Source of the DNA: Callipepla californica brunnescens
Lineage: Eukaryota > Chordata > Aves > Galliformes > Odontophoridae
Assembly (NCBI GenBank): GCA_023055505.1
Contig: JALIRH010000044.1
Span: 1-64,000 of the forward strand
Length of the DNA stretch: 64,000 nt
Direction: 5' to 3'
The notes under the pieces were generated by a model. That model was not told the origin of the DNA, made no database searches, and saw only the letters and a program-made list of their open reading frames with translations. Within the stretch, counting starts at the first letter, position 1, and every line of letters starts with the position of its first letter. Shown piece by piece: positions 10,259-21,364 of the stretch. A program made the position numbers and the translations under genes.

Positions 10259-11044
10259 TTGTCTTCCCCCAACAAGTGCTGTTCTGCTCCCTGGTGCCTC
10301 TGTGGCCTTGGTTCCCCTGTCCCATATGTGGCCATGTCTGCCACCTCATTCACTTGCATACCCTGGTTTTCATTGCTGTGACACAGTGGCCTTGTTTGCC
10401 CTGTACCCAGGGCTGTGTGGAGCTGCTCTGGGCCGGGGCCTGTTCCTGCTGGGCCCGGGGTGAGGTGCAGCTGGGCTCACTCCCTGCCCCACTGAGGTGG
10501 TGGTCCCGGCAGCTGCCCACGCGCACAAGGGTGACCTTTCCCTGCTGAACAGCAAAGCTCCCAGCAATCCCAGGAATGCAACCCTGGCTGCCATGCAGCT
10601 GGGAGCGGCTGTGGCCGGGCCCCCTGCCAGCCAGCTGCAGCTCTGGGGTGATGGGGGGGGGTGGGCTGGAGCCTAGGCATGCTGTGGATGGGGGCACAGG
10701 TCTCAGTACTCCCACCAGCCTATGGCCTCCTCTTGGCTGTGGCCCCTGGACCCACCTCCTGAGTGAGCTCTGCCTTTGGGAAATGTTGGGAAAAGCTGAA
10801 CTCTGTGGTGATGGGCATCTCCCCACGTTGTGCTGGGTGTGCTCCAAAGATGGTGTAGTGGGGGAAGCAGTGTGCGGAGGGGCAGGGGGTTAGTTCAGCT
10901 CGTGGTGGGGGACAGGCAGCAGTTACTCGTCTTTCTCGAGAAAAACACTTGGTGAGATGGATGCGATGTCCATGTATGTAAGTGTTCCTCAGAAAGATGC
11001 TAATGACGCAGAATACAGAGGGCTGCAGATAAACACGGGCTGTG
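10259..11044. other. Intergenic gap between the convergent ZFYVE27 and SFRP5 3' ends
   Basis: GC-rich unique sequence with only chance ORFs. I see no gene, RNA or repeat of note, apart from a short G run near 10651. Confidence 0.5.
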
Positions 11045-12157
11045 GGAGATGGGGTTTTATTTGTGTGCTTCGAGTTGTGCAGTAAATGATATAATTGATG
11101 ATGTTTATTCCAATGGCAGTCTGCTTAGCAGCTTCGTTGGAAAATGCCTTCTACCAATATTGGAATTTTTCTTCCCCAGCTTTTTTTTTTTTTTCCACAT
11201 TGGCTGCGGAGAAGGGAGGGGGCAGGAACTACCTGCCCCAGGCTGTCACAGGGGGTTGCTGCCCCACTCCTATGCTGGCTGTAGGGCAGGAGCACATACC
11301 GCTGTCAGCATTAGTGCCTGCTGTAACTGTGCCTGGGGTTATGTAGGGCTCATCCCAGCACAGGGCAGGTACCTGGTGCCTTGCTGGTGGGGCAGTGCAA
11401 GGGGAGAAGTCAGGTGGGGGATGTTCTGCAGCCTCAGTTCCCCTCACCTCCCCTTGAGAAGCTGTGTGAGGCCACCAGGTGCTGAGTAAATATCCCGGTG
11501 TCTGGGTATCCTGCCAGGATGCCCTGTAATGCAGCAGACTCAAAAAAAAACACTGGGTAAACAGAGCTGAAGGGGACCCTGCTGACTCCAAGGAAGGCAA
11601 CTCAGGCCTGCCCTGTTCCCATGCTGCAGAGCAGGAACTCCTGGTGCCCAGAGCTGAGGGGTACACTTGATGCCACCCTCACTCCATGCATTCTCCAGCC
11701 TTCATCTTTTTTTCCCTGCCCCTCCATGGCTACTTCCCAGATGCTAGAAGCAGGGATCAAGTTTGGATCCTTGAGCTGCCCTGCGCCCTCCTTCTATGCA
11801 TCCCCCAGGATGCCCCAAGGTTTTGGAGCCCAAGAACCACAGGATATGGATACAGACTTATCTCATACAAAATAATTTACTGTTGTGTGGTTAGGCCAGG
11901 GTGTGGGGTGCTGGAGAGCTGGGGCCATGCATCTCGGGGCTTTTGGAGCTGGGGCAGGAGCACAGGGGGCGGGTGTATGGGAGCCGGGCAGGGATAGGGA
12001 GTTAGGTCTGGGGTGCAGCTGAGGGGTCCTATGTGCAGGAAGGGGGCTCAGGAGGCTGCAGGGGTCCTGGATGTAGATCAGGGCTTCCTTGAACACAGCT
12101 TGGTTACAGAACTGGGGATGCAGAGCAGGGCGAGTGCAGGAGTCCCAGGACAGAGCC
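11045..12157 (-). other. SFRP5: SFRP5 3' UTR (predicted)
   Basis: On the minus strand the first clear AATAAA after the SFRP5 stop is at 11061-11056, implying a 1.1-kb 3' UTR. A T14 run at about 11181-11194 (A14 on the transcript) lies inside it and could act as internal priming sequence in cDNA data. The end point is inferred from the hexamer only. Confidence 0.5.
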
Positions 12158-13887
12158 CTAGTGCTGCCCAGCCCCATAGAGCAGGGGATGGTACAGGGGA
12201 CAGGGGTAGGAAAACATGAACTTGACGGCAAACTTCATCTCCTTGTTGTGCTTCTGCCAGGGGTAGATGGCAAGGAGCAGCAGGCGGCCTCCCACCTTGC
12301 GCCCCAGCACCAGGAAGCTGCCACTTAGGTTGTCGAGCTGGGGACAGGGGCAGGAGCCCGTGTTCCTCATGTGCAGCACCATCTTCTTGGTGTCCTTGCG
12401 CTTCAGGGGACCCAGCTTCAGCACCTTTTTCTTCTGGGCAGCCACCAGGCGCCTCTCCCCGTTCTCCTCTATCACCTCCTTGATGCGCATCTTCACCACT
12501 GTGAAGTTAGTATGGACACAGTGACCCCCCCTAGAAGTTCTGCCTATTGCCCCAAGGTGTCCTCTCTCATGGTGCACCCCATCCCCCACACATAGGGTCC
12601 AAGGGGATGTGTCCCATGGGGCTGTCCCTTCCTAAACAAGCCCTTTAGCCAATCTCCCTGGGCTGCTCTGAGGGCAGCTGGGGATGGTGGGAGATTTGGG
12701 GAACACTCACCGAAATCACTGGAGCACATCTGCTGCATCATGCCATCCGCCTTGTGCTCCATCTCGCACTGGGTGCAGATCTTGGGCACTGCAGGGCGAG
12801 AGAAGCCACTGTCACCAGACACTGATGGCTGTCACCTGCACCAGCTCAGTGGGGACACAGCAGGGGAGCAGCCCTTCCATCCCTGGGGAGCTGTGCCAGG
12901 TGATGCAGGGACATTTGGCACCTCATATTTTGGAGTCCCAGCATCCAGTTCCCAGGAGAAGCAGGAAATAGGGCACCCTGCTTACTGATGATGCTTTGGG
13001 GTAAGGGTGACAGCAGGGTGAAGGGCAACTCAACCTGATCCTGACCCAAGGCTGCCTTCAGGTGACACCCCTCCCCCTGCCTGAGGGGGCCTGCAGGGGC
13101 GTGGGGATGGTGCAGGTGCACTGCTCAGGGCTGGATGCTCTTGGCTGTGATGGTATATGGTGAGAGGAAGAGGATGGCCCTGTGACAATCCCACAGTCCC
13201 ACATTCACCCCCAGCACCCGTCCCGCTCCCAACCCACTCACCCTGCTCTGTGTATGCAGCTGAGTGCCTACGGCTGCAGGAGAAGGCATAGGGGCTCCTG
13301 TACTTGCCCTACGCTGCATGGGGATGTGTACATTTCCCCGTCTCATCGCGGAGCTCATCCCACTTACCTGGTGGCGGGGTGGCCTGGCTGTTCCCAAACT
13401 GCACAGCAATGCAGAGGTCGTGGTCAGAGGGGAACTTGCCACAGTGCAGCATTTCGGGCCAGGGGAAGCCGTAGGACTCCATGACAGGTGCACAGGCGTC
13501 GCGTACCACCTCGCAGAGAGAGCGGCACGGGTAGATGGGGCGGTCGAGGCAGACGGGAGCAAAAAGAGAGCAGAGGAAGAGCTGCGTGTCGGCGTGGCAC
13601 TGCTTGGCGAGCAGCGGCACCCAGCTGCTGGCCTGCTGCTTGGCCTCAGCCATGGACTCGTGCTCCAGCAGGTTGGGCAGCCGCATGCGCTTGTAGCCCA
13701 CGTCGTGGCACAGCTGCATGTCCGCTGGGATGTCGACGCACTGCGGCTCCCGCCCGTAGAAGCGCCCGCGGGGCACGCTGTCCGGCTGCCAGCCGTAGTA
13801 GTCGTAGTGCTGCCCTTCGCCTGGTGCCAATGCCAGTGCCAGCAGTGCCAGTGTCACCGTGCCCGTGGGGCTGCTCGCCCGCAGCAT
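12158..13887 (-). CDS. SFRP5: SFRP5, secreted frizzled-related protein 5, 3 exons
   Basis: SFRP5 is a secreted Wnt antagonist that binds Wnt ligands through its frizzled-like domain. Exons on the minus strand: 13887-13368, 12788-12711, 12498-12158. Phases match and give 312 aa (human about 317). The N-terminus MLRASSPTG plus a Leu/Ala-rich stretch is a signal peptide. The cysteine-rich frizzled domain fills exon 1 (QCVDIPADMQLCHDVGYKRM, FLCSLFAPVCLD, YPCRSLCEVVRDAC, FPWPEMLHCGKFP). Exons 2-3 encode the netrin-like domain (KICTQCEMEH, MCSSDF, VVKMRIKEV, a Lys-rich stretch, CPCPQLDNLSGSFLVLGRK). It ends FMFSYPCPLYHPLLYGAGQH. The start at 13887 was chosen because it begins the signal peptide. 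Confidence 0.97.
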
Positions 13888-14010
13888 CGCCGTGCCTGCC
13901 GAGTGGGACGCACGGCCGCTGCCTGCTCCTCCGGCACCTCCCACGCTGCCCTTTCAAAGGAGCCCGCAGGCATCACCGGCAGCCAATCTGCTCTGGCTGC
14001 TGGCCCCCCC
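13888..14010 (-). promoter_or_regulatory. SFRP5: SFRP5 proximal promoter with TCF/LEF-type motif
   Basis: Sequence just upstream of the SFRP5 ATG, continuous with a CpG-rich exon 1. It contains CTTTCAAAG at 13951-13959, matching the TCF/LEF core WWCAAAG about 65 bp before the ATG. Whether it falls in the promoter or the leader is not known. Confidence 0.4.
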
Positions 14011-14860
14011 GGCATGGCCCCCGGCCCCACGCCAGGCCGCCCGCTGTGCTCCCGCCCTCCCTCCCTCCTTCGCACAGCAGGGTGGGTGCACGGGGATGCT
14101 CTGCATCCCTCTGGTGCCATACACTCAGGAAGGGGCAGTGCACATCGCTACCCACCAATACCCCCATCCTGCGTGAGGGCCAGAAGACACCCCTTCATAC
14201 CCCTGTGCCCCCCTGCCGTAGGGGTGTGGGGATAGCCCCAAGGCTGCGTGGTGCACTCGTGTGCCCAGAGCTACCCACAGCCCCTGCTCTGTTCTTTGTC
14301 TCAGAACTGGATTTTTTTGTCACCCCTCATTGTCCTGGGGCACCCCAACTAGTTGCTCACCATTGAGACAGAATGAGAGAGCTGGAAGAGGACGTTCACC
14401 CTTTCCCTGGTGCCTGGGGAAGAGCCGGAGCTTGCTTGATACCTGCCCAGTCCACATTCCCTCTTCCCCTTGGAGACAAGCCAGGGTGCCAGGATGAGGA
14501 CCCCATTAGAATGCCATTTGTCTTCAGGGGTTATCTGAAGCACCCCCTCCCGTTGCTGCAATCGATGTCCCGACCTGGCCAGCACTCCCATGCTGCCCCC
14601 AGCTCCTGCTTTCCGGATAAGGTGTCTCAGTTAATGGGCGACAGAGCAAACAACCCGGTGTGAGCTGCGATAGCAGGTGCCCTTTGCCCCGGGAAGGAGG
14701 CAGAGACCACTCCCCTGCTTCCCCCCTCCCCCCTTATTGACCCCCAAAGACCCATTGGGAGCGGTCTGCTATGGGGCTGTGCAAAACCTCATATACCAAG
14801 CTCATGCCTGCAGCCTGTTTGTTCTCTCTGTGCCCTGGATTCTCAGTGCCCTGAGTGTGT

Positions 14861-14950
14861 GGTGCCCAGGGATGCACAGTGCCAAAGGATGCTCAGAAGC
14901 CAGGGATACTTGGTGCCGAGGGATGCTCAGTGCCCAGGGATGTTCAGTGC
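14861..14950. repeat. Imperfect minisatellite, about 17-20-bp unit, about 5 copies
   Basis: Diverged tandem copies of a unit like 'ggtgcccagggatgcacagt' can be read by eye: gtgcccagggatg, gtgccaaaggatgctcag, gccagggatac, gtgccgagggatgctcag, gtgcccagggatgttcag. The boundaries are approximate. Confidence 0.7.
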
Positions 14951-15028
14951 TGTTCTAGGATCTGATCTCACCTCTCCTTGGCCAAGCCCTGGAGATGGCA
15001 CTGCTAATGTATAACTGCCGGGGAGCAC

Positions 15029-15128
15029 GATAAGATAGAGCCACCCATTATCAGGGCTGCCCGGTAGCAGGAGGGAGGCACTGGGCTGTCAGAGGAGCAG
15101 TGAGATTGCCTGGAGAAAAATGCTGATA
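15029..15128. promoter_or_regulatory. Cluster of GATA-type motifs
   Basis: Within 100 bp there are GATAAG (15029-15034), an overlapping AGATAG (15034 on), a reverse-strand site TTATCA (15048-15053) and TGATAG (about 15123). The cluster lies in intergenic DNA about 1.1 kb upstream of SFRP5. Motifs this short recur by chance; only their density is notable. Confidence 0.25.
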
Positions 15129-18060
15129 GAAAATAGCTAACCCATGATGGATGAGCTGGGGCAGGGCAGCTCAGCTAATTGCGACGGGCTTATGCTGGGA
15201 AGGGGCCAAGGACTGGGAGCTCTAGGGGTAGGGGTGGTGGAGGTAGAGGGAACCTGGGAGATGCTCATAAGGTGCCCATGTGTGATGCTGGCCGTGCCTC
15301 ACCCTGAGCCCTGGCTGTTAGGGTCAGGGGAGTGAGGGGCTCCCTGCCAGCTTCTGGGTCCCTATATCTCATGATATCTTCCCTAGACCTACTGAGTCAC
15401 TTCCTGGCAGCAGGGCTGGGGGCAGCGGCACACTCATCCTTCCCCTGCCAGGTGTCCTGGGCCTGTGTCTCTGCCCCACGGGGTCCCTGCTGCACTCCTC
15501 TTGCACTTGTTTTCATGTCCCCATCCAGCACCCCTGCAGCGGGCTGGAGGACAGACAGTTGTGCCTGTCACTCTGCAGCCCAGCCACCAGTCCTGCCACT
15601 GCCTGTGTCACCCTTCACAGCACTGAGACCAGGACTGGCACCATGGGGGCTGCCCCCTCTGCAGTGACGATCTCGGGAATGGCCAGCCCTGGGGACACGG
15701 TAAGGGGACATACCCTGTGGGGGACTGCTCCACTTTCCCATAGAAGTGCTGGCAGAGGCTGTGCAAGGGGCTGCAAGGCACGAGGACTAACACTGGTGCA
15801 AGGCTATGGGAAGGGAAATCCTACTGCTGTGGCAAGAGGGGCAAGGGCACAGTGCTGTGGTGCCCAGACTCTCAGACCCTGTGCTAGGCACTTCCAGTAG
15901 TGCCCATATGCTCCTTGCACCCATCTTGCCCCACAGTGAGGTATGGGAAGAAGGAGAGGGTGGGAGGGGGGCACGGTGGGGCCAAGCCACTGGGATTGCA
16001 GACCTCCAGGGCGGGTAGAAGGCAGCAGTGACCACGCACTTGCCCTGCGCCCACACAAACTCCCACTTGTTTCGCAGCCCCAGGAATGCAGCTGGCAGAA
16101 CTCCGGGCACAGCTGTGGGGCCGCAGCTGCCCTGGCTTCATCCCAGCCCCTCGGCAGCTCTGCCCCAGCTCATAAATCCTGTGAGCACACAGAGCCACTG
16201 TGTCCCGCCCGCCCGCCCCCAGTCCCATGAGGTGCAGGGATGGGGTCTCCTCTGCGTGAGGATGGCATCATGCATGGGGACATGGGACCTCTTGGCTGTG
16301 CTGCTTCCCACTGTGAGGATGGCAGTGCGCCCACCTCAGGCTGTGGGCAATTTGGGGCAGTGTCCCACAGCACATGATGCCCATGGGGCAGGGGCAGTGC
16401 AGGGGTGCTTGGAGCTGGTGTGGGAAATGTCCTCCCATGCTGTGACACACACACACCTGCTGTCTCCCAGGAAAGGTTATCAGCTCTTTCTGTCCACGTC
16501 CCAAATGTCACTGTTGTACTCGATAGGGCAGTGAGCTCACTCCCCCCACCATTAATTAAATCCCCCCAGTGCTGTGTGAAGCAGCTGCCAGGGCTGGCAC
16601 CGCCATGCTCCCTTTGAAGCAGAGCCACTGAGTGTCCCTGTGAGGAGGGGGCACAGGTCCCCTTCTGCTGCATAAGGCCTGGACCCGTGCTGGGGCAGGA
16701 TTGCTGAGGGGGTGACAAACATGGGCTATGCAGGGCTGACCCTGGAGCAAGGGTTTCTTGCACCCATTGGAGCAGGAGCAGCATCAGGGTGGTGGGACTG
16801 GGGCATGGCTGTGGAGCTGTTCACTTAGGTGTAGGGGATAATAGGAATAAAGGCAGCTCCTGCCACAGTCATGTGAGCAGTGCCTCTGCTGCCAGGGAGT
16901 TTAAAAATATCCCCCAGGCTCAGCAGATGGAGAAGGGCCATCTGGTTACAGCTGGGGAGCCCACGATAGGGCATCTGGCAGGGGGTCTGGCAGGGTCTGG
17001 AGGGGCTGGGGGCAGAGCAGTGGGGCCAGGGGCTGCATGGGGGTGGGGAGCACTGTGGGGTCCTGGGCGCCAGGCAAAGGGTGTTCTGGAGCAGCATGGA
17101 TGGGACACGTGCTGATCAGATAAGGATGTCCCACCAGAGGACACTACGTGTCCTTTCGTGCTGCAGGTCTGTGCCTTGTGGGGCAGCAGGAGCCCACAGG
17201 AAAGGCTCTGAACCCCGAGGGGACACCCAGTGTTGCAGCCCCAGGGGACAGCCACTAGTCATGGCCCCTTCCCACCCAGCCAGCTCTCACCGGGGGGAAG
17301 ACAGGTGGGCACAGCCCAGGGGATGCACATGGGGGTGTCAGGGACAGCTGTACCCCCCCAGCAGCTCTGGGCCCCTCTCCATTGCGTGGGAGAGTGAACC
17401 TCATCGCTCCACAGGCGAGACATTGCCATGGCAACTGGCACGGCCACTGCCAGGCAGGAGGTGAGCAGTGACGCGGTGTGACATGCAGCGTGGTAAAGGG
17501 ACCTGGGTGTGGGGGCATCCTGGGACACACCTGGGTATGCACGTATGCCAGCAGAGGTGTGCACAGCCCCAGGTTTGGATATGTGCAACCCCATATGTAG
17601 ACCTGTGCATCCCCAGACGTGTGTGCGCATTGCTGAGGCTCTGCACCCACTGCTCTTTGCTTTCCATGCCGGTGTCCCTGCAGGTGCAGAGGAAGGGCTC
17701 GCTGCTCTTCCACCTTGCACGGGCCCTGTGCCACCAGACGTCACCCCCTCCCCTGCTGTGCCCTCCTCCTCTAGGGAGAACGTCTGTTTTCTCCCCGTTT
17801 GCCATTTCTCTGCCTCTAATTGAGCTGTCAATGAGAAGAGATAACAGGGAATCTGTTAGCGCTCCTCTCTGATGTCTGCCTGCTCTGTGCTCGCGGCACC
17901 CTCTCTGCAGCTGTAAATTCTGCACGAGCAGCACTCAGCCACATACCCGGGCAGGGCGGGCTGCCAGCCCCACGGCCATCCCCCCACCCATCCAAGTACC
18001 CCCCTTGTCCTCCCCATGGCACGCAGCCCCCCATTACTCCCCGTGCCCTCCACCCCGCAG

Positions 18061-18358
18061 CACCCCCGGGGCAGCCGCTTCCCAGCCACCCCCACAGCCG
18101 CCCCCGATCTGTCCTGCTCCCACCGGGCTCGGTGCGGGCAGCAGCGGGCGCCCATCCCCGGGGCCGGGCGGCTGCGCACACGTTGCGGCCGGGCCCGCCT
18201 CCGCCGCACGGCTCAGCAGCACCGCGGACAGCGCCGGTGCCGCCCGCTCGGTTCGGCCCGGCTCGGTTCGGCTCGGACCGACTCCGCCGCGGGCTCCGAT
18301 ACCCCACGCGCGTCCCGACCCAGCGCAGCACGGCCCGGCCCGCGGCGCACGGAGCGCC
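18061..18358 (+). promoter_or_regulatory. GOLGA7B: GOLGA7B CpG-island promoter and 5' leader
   Basis: A dense CpG block leads into the GOLGA7B ATG. It includes a short tandem of cggctcggttcgg-type units around 18246-18281. No TATA box is seen. Confidence 0.6.
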
Positions 18359-19937
18359 ATGGCCACGGAGGTGGGTGCGCGGGTGGACGGGGCTGTGCGG
18401 GGTGGGGCTGGAGCCCTGCGGGGTCTGCGCTCGCGGAAGGGTCCTTGCGCATCCAAGGTGCCCGCGGTGGGGCTGGAAGGGTGAGGGGATGGGATTGGGG
18501 TCGGGGTGGAGCGTCCTTGATGGAGAGGTTCGTTTGGAGATGCAGTGTGACGGGTCTGGCTCACTCTCTCGTCCCCTCCATCCTCTTCATCCCCGCTCTG
18601 TTCGAACACCTATGGGCTGGAGTGGGTCCTGGTGCCTCGCAGGGTGCCAGGGCGATGCCATCCCAGCCCTCCCGGCTGCACAGCTGCTGCAGTCCTACAG
18701 CAGCAATTCCTTGTTCCCGTCCTCCTGACAGCATCCTGCTGAGGACCGAGGACCATCCCTGTGCCACTGCCAGGCCTTGTCCCACCCACTGTGGACACAT
18801 GGCCATGCTGGGGTCTGTGGGAACTGTATTCCACAGCCCCACAGTGGGATGCATTCCTCCCCCCGTCCCCCGTGCTGTATCCCCCCAGCTCACCCTGCTG
18901 CTGCTCCCCAGGTGCACAGCCTGCAGGAGCTGCGGCGCAGCGCGTCCCTGGCCACCAAGGTCTTTGTGCAGCGGGACTACAGTGATGGAACCACGTGCCA
19001 GTTCCAGACTAAGTTCCCCCCAGAGCTGGAGAGCCGGGTAGGGTGCCTGGCAGTGTGCATGGGGGTGCCCTATTTTCGGTGTCCTATGGGGTTTAAGCAG
19101 TGGGAGAGGACATGGGGTGCTGTGTGGCCCTGAGCCAGTCCTGGATTGCTGCTCTGTGCAGAGTATGTACCATCTCTCCTGGGGTCTGGGGGCTCTGGTG
19201 GAGGCACAGAGGTCTCGGTGTGGGTGGGCAATGGGCTTGGAGCAGCTGAGCAGAAAGGAGAGGATGGGGTGGTCCCCAGGGCATCCCAGGGATGGGGATT
19301 GCTGCTGGCCAGGCATCCCTTATGGCAGCTTCTGCCCCAGATTGAGCGTCAGCTGTTCGAGGAGACCGTGAAAACTCTCAATGGCTTCTATGCTGAAGCA
19401 GAGAAGATCGGGGGCAGCTCATACCTGGAGGGGTGCCTGGCCTGTGCCACCGCCTACTTCATCTTCCTCTGCATGGAGACACACTACGAGAAGGTGCCAA
19501 TGCCCTGGAGAGGGCATAGGAAGCAGGGGGGCTGGGGAGGGCACCAGGATGGTGCTCAGTGCTCCTCTTGTGCTCACAGGTCCTGAAGAAGATCTCCAAG
19601 TACATCCAGGAGCAGAATGAGAAGATCTACGCACCACGAGGGCTGCTGCTCACCGACCCCCTGGAGCGTGGCATGAGAGTTGTATCCCCTGGGATAAGGG
19701 GGGTGAGGGTGAGGAGTGGGAGGGCACTGGCAGAGGGCAGGGGGGGCTGTGAATGGTGCATCCCGGCTGCTCCTTAGCAGTGCCCAGATCGAGATCTCCA
19801 TCTACGAGGACCGATGCAGCAGCGGCAGCTCCAGCAGCGGCAGCTCCAGCAGCAGCAGTGGCGGTGGGGGGGGGGCGGTGACTGGCAGGGGGGGGTCCCT
19901 GCAGGGACGCGTACTGCCGGGACAGCCGCCTCTCTGA
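18359..19937 (+). CDS. GOLGA7B: GOLGA7B, Golgin A7 family member B, 5 coding exons
   Basis: GOLGA7B is a palmitoylation co-factor that partners DHHC-type acyltransferases such as ZDHHC5 and controls their plasma-membrane stability. Exons: 18359-18370 (MATE only), 18912-19037, 19341-19493, 19580-19681, 19788-19937. Conserved blocks are [98 protein letters not shown] and [17 protein letters not shown]. The C-terminus is a Ser/Gly tract encoded by 15-bp tandem units, then [19 protein letters not shown]. This gives 180 aa against about 167 in human. The tail crosses two long G runs, so an indel there would change its frame. The last ~20 residues are therefore uncertain. Confidence 0.92.
19812..19880. 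repeat. Ser/Gly-coding 15-bp tandem repeat and G runs in GOLGA7B
   Basis: Two copies of a unit like agcagcggcagctcc are followed by an (AGC)n tract and two G runs, near 19866-19875 and 19890-19897. The repeat encodes the GOLGA7[13 protein letters not shown] tail. It is a replication-slippage and sequencing-error hotspot. Confidence 0.8.
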
Positions 19938-20740
19938 GATTCGCAGGCTGCACTACCAGAGCACCCGCTTCTGAGCCCAGGGTGGGTGGGGGGGTCCTGG
20001 GGGCCATGTGTCCTCTGCCACGTGCCCCCCTGCGGTGGCTCCGCCCCTGCCCCAAACCGCTGCAGCAGGCAGGGACCACTGCTGGGGCATCCCAGGTGCT
20101 TCCCACTGAACCAAACCAGTGCCAAAGGGCAGCCCCCCCCCGCCCCAGGTGAAGGAGCTCTCCCTGCAGTGCTCCAGCAGTGCTGAAGACAAGGGGACAT
20201 GGCCCCGTGCTCCTGTGCCACTTCATCTGCATGATGGTGCTGTGCATTTGCCCCATGTGCTCCCCCAAAGGTTGTGGCTGCATCCTGCTCCCTGCCCTCC
20301 CCTATGCCATCCCCTGCCAGCTCCCTGTGCCAGGGCAGGGGGTGCAGCTCCTCCTGCCCACACATCCCGCATGCATCCTCCCCCTCCCTGCAGCATGCAG
20401 TGCTCCTGTGATGCTGGGGTGCTGCAGGGGGGGTGTGTGTCTCGTGCTTGCACCCTGCCCATGACCCCAAAGGTGCCAGACCTACAGAGTTGCCCTGCCA
20501 CAGCACCCCTGGCTGCAGCACCCACACTCGCAGCCTGTGGTGGGGACCCCTTGGAGGAAAGAGACAAGAGGAGGGTTCCTGTGACATCCAGTACCTGGAA
20601 GGGAGCACCCAGGCCATGGAGGAAGGACCCAGCCCCACAGGAAGGTGGGGAGTGACCCCAGCTCTGGTGCTCCCTGCGGGGCACCCTGCATGGAGACTGA
20701 CAGAGACCTTCAATAAACCTGATGCTTTGGGCCCTGACAG
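19938..20740 (+). other. GOLGA7B: GOLGA7B 3' UTR with poly(A) signal
   Basis: Non-coding sequence ending at a canonical AATAAA at 20712-20717. The convergent CRTAC1 poly(A) signal is only about 260 bp further on. Confidence 0.65.
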
Positions 20741-20954
20741 CTGCCCTGCCTCCTCTTGTGTTGGGGTGATGCTGGGACAGGGCACCCCAGTGCAACGGGT
20801 GCCTCAGGACCAGTCTCAGATGGAGAATGAACATGGGGCAATAAGGGGGACAGCACAGTGCATACTGTGCCTGGGGGGAAGGGAAGGGCGGGGTGGGGAA
20901 TCCAGGGCAGAATAGTGGCTCCCACCCTGCTGGAAGCCTGAGCTCAGCCCAACC

Positions 20955-21364
20955 AGCAAATAGACAGTGTATATTTTATTGAGGGGATTCTCCAGGTGAT
21001 GGGCTGGAAGACTGAGCAGGATCCAACTCCAAACAGCAGGGTCAAGAAGTTAAAAAACAAACCAGGGGGGCTTTCCCCTGCTGGGCTGGGGGCAGCCTCC
21101 TCTGCTGGGGATGCCCCCCCAGGGCAGAGGGGCTTTGCAAAGCACAAGTGGCGCAGGCCAAACCAGCAGGCACATGGCACGGGATCGAGGTGACGGAGCC
21201 GGCGAGGTGGGGGGAGCACTGGGGCTTCAATCCCGGGCTGCAGTGTGGGGACGGTGCTGGGGTCCCTTGCCCCTCCAGGGCAGTTCCACATGGGGAGAGA
21301 GAAAAAGAGACAGGCAGAGGCTGGCCGCTCCTTCACCAAGGCTGCTCGGGTGTTACAGGCAGGG
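20955..21364 (-). other. CRTAC1: CRTAC1 3' UTR with poly(A) signal
   Basis: On the minus strand an AATAAA at 20980-20975 lies about 385 bp after the CRTAC1 stop codon at 21367-21365. No coding sequence is seen here. Confidence 0.7.

Larger units (their letters stand above)
14011..18060. other. Intergenic region between SFRP5 and GOLGA7B
   Basis: Four kilobases between two divergent genes. No gene-like ORF with a recognisable domain was found on either strand. It holds a short minisatellite (14861-14950), a GATA-motif cluster (15029-15128) and an AT-rich patch near 16898-16913. Confidence 0.5.

Noticed and set aside
14011..18060. CRISPR array, prophage, operon or other prokaryotic system
   Set aside because: The window is vertebrate nuclear DNA with spliced genes throughout. 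The tandem repeats seen are ordinary micro- and minisatellites.
19915..19975. A separate final exon of GOLGA7B in the DAYCRDSR frame
   Set aside because: It would need an intron of roughly 35 nt or a frameshift in the G runs. I could not match the peptide to a known isoform, so I reported it as a finding, not a feature.
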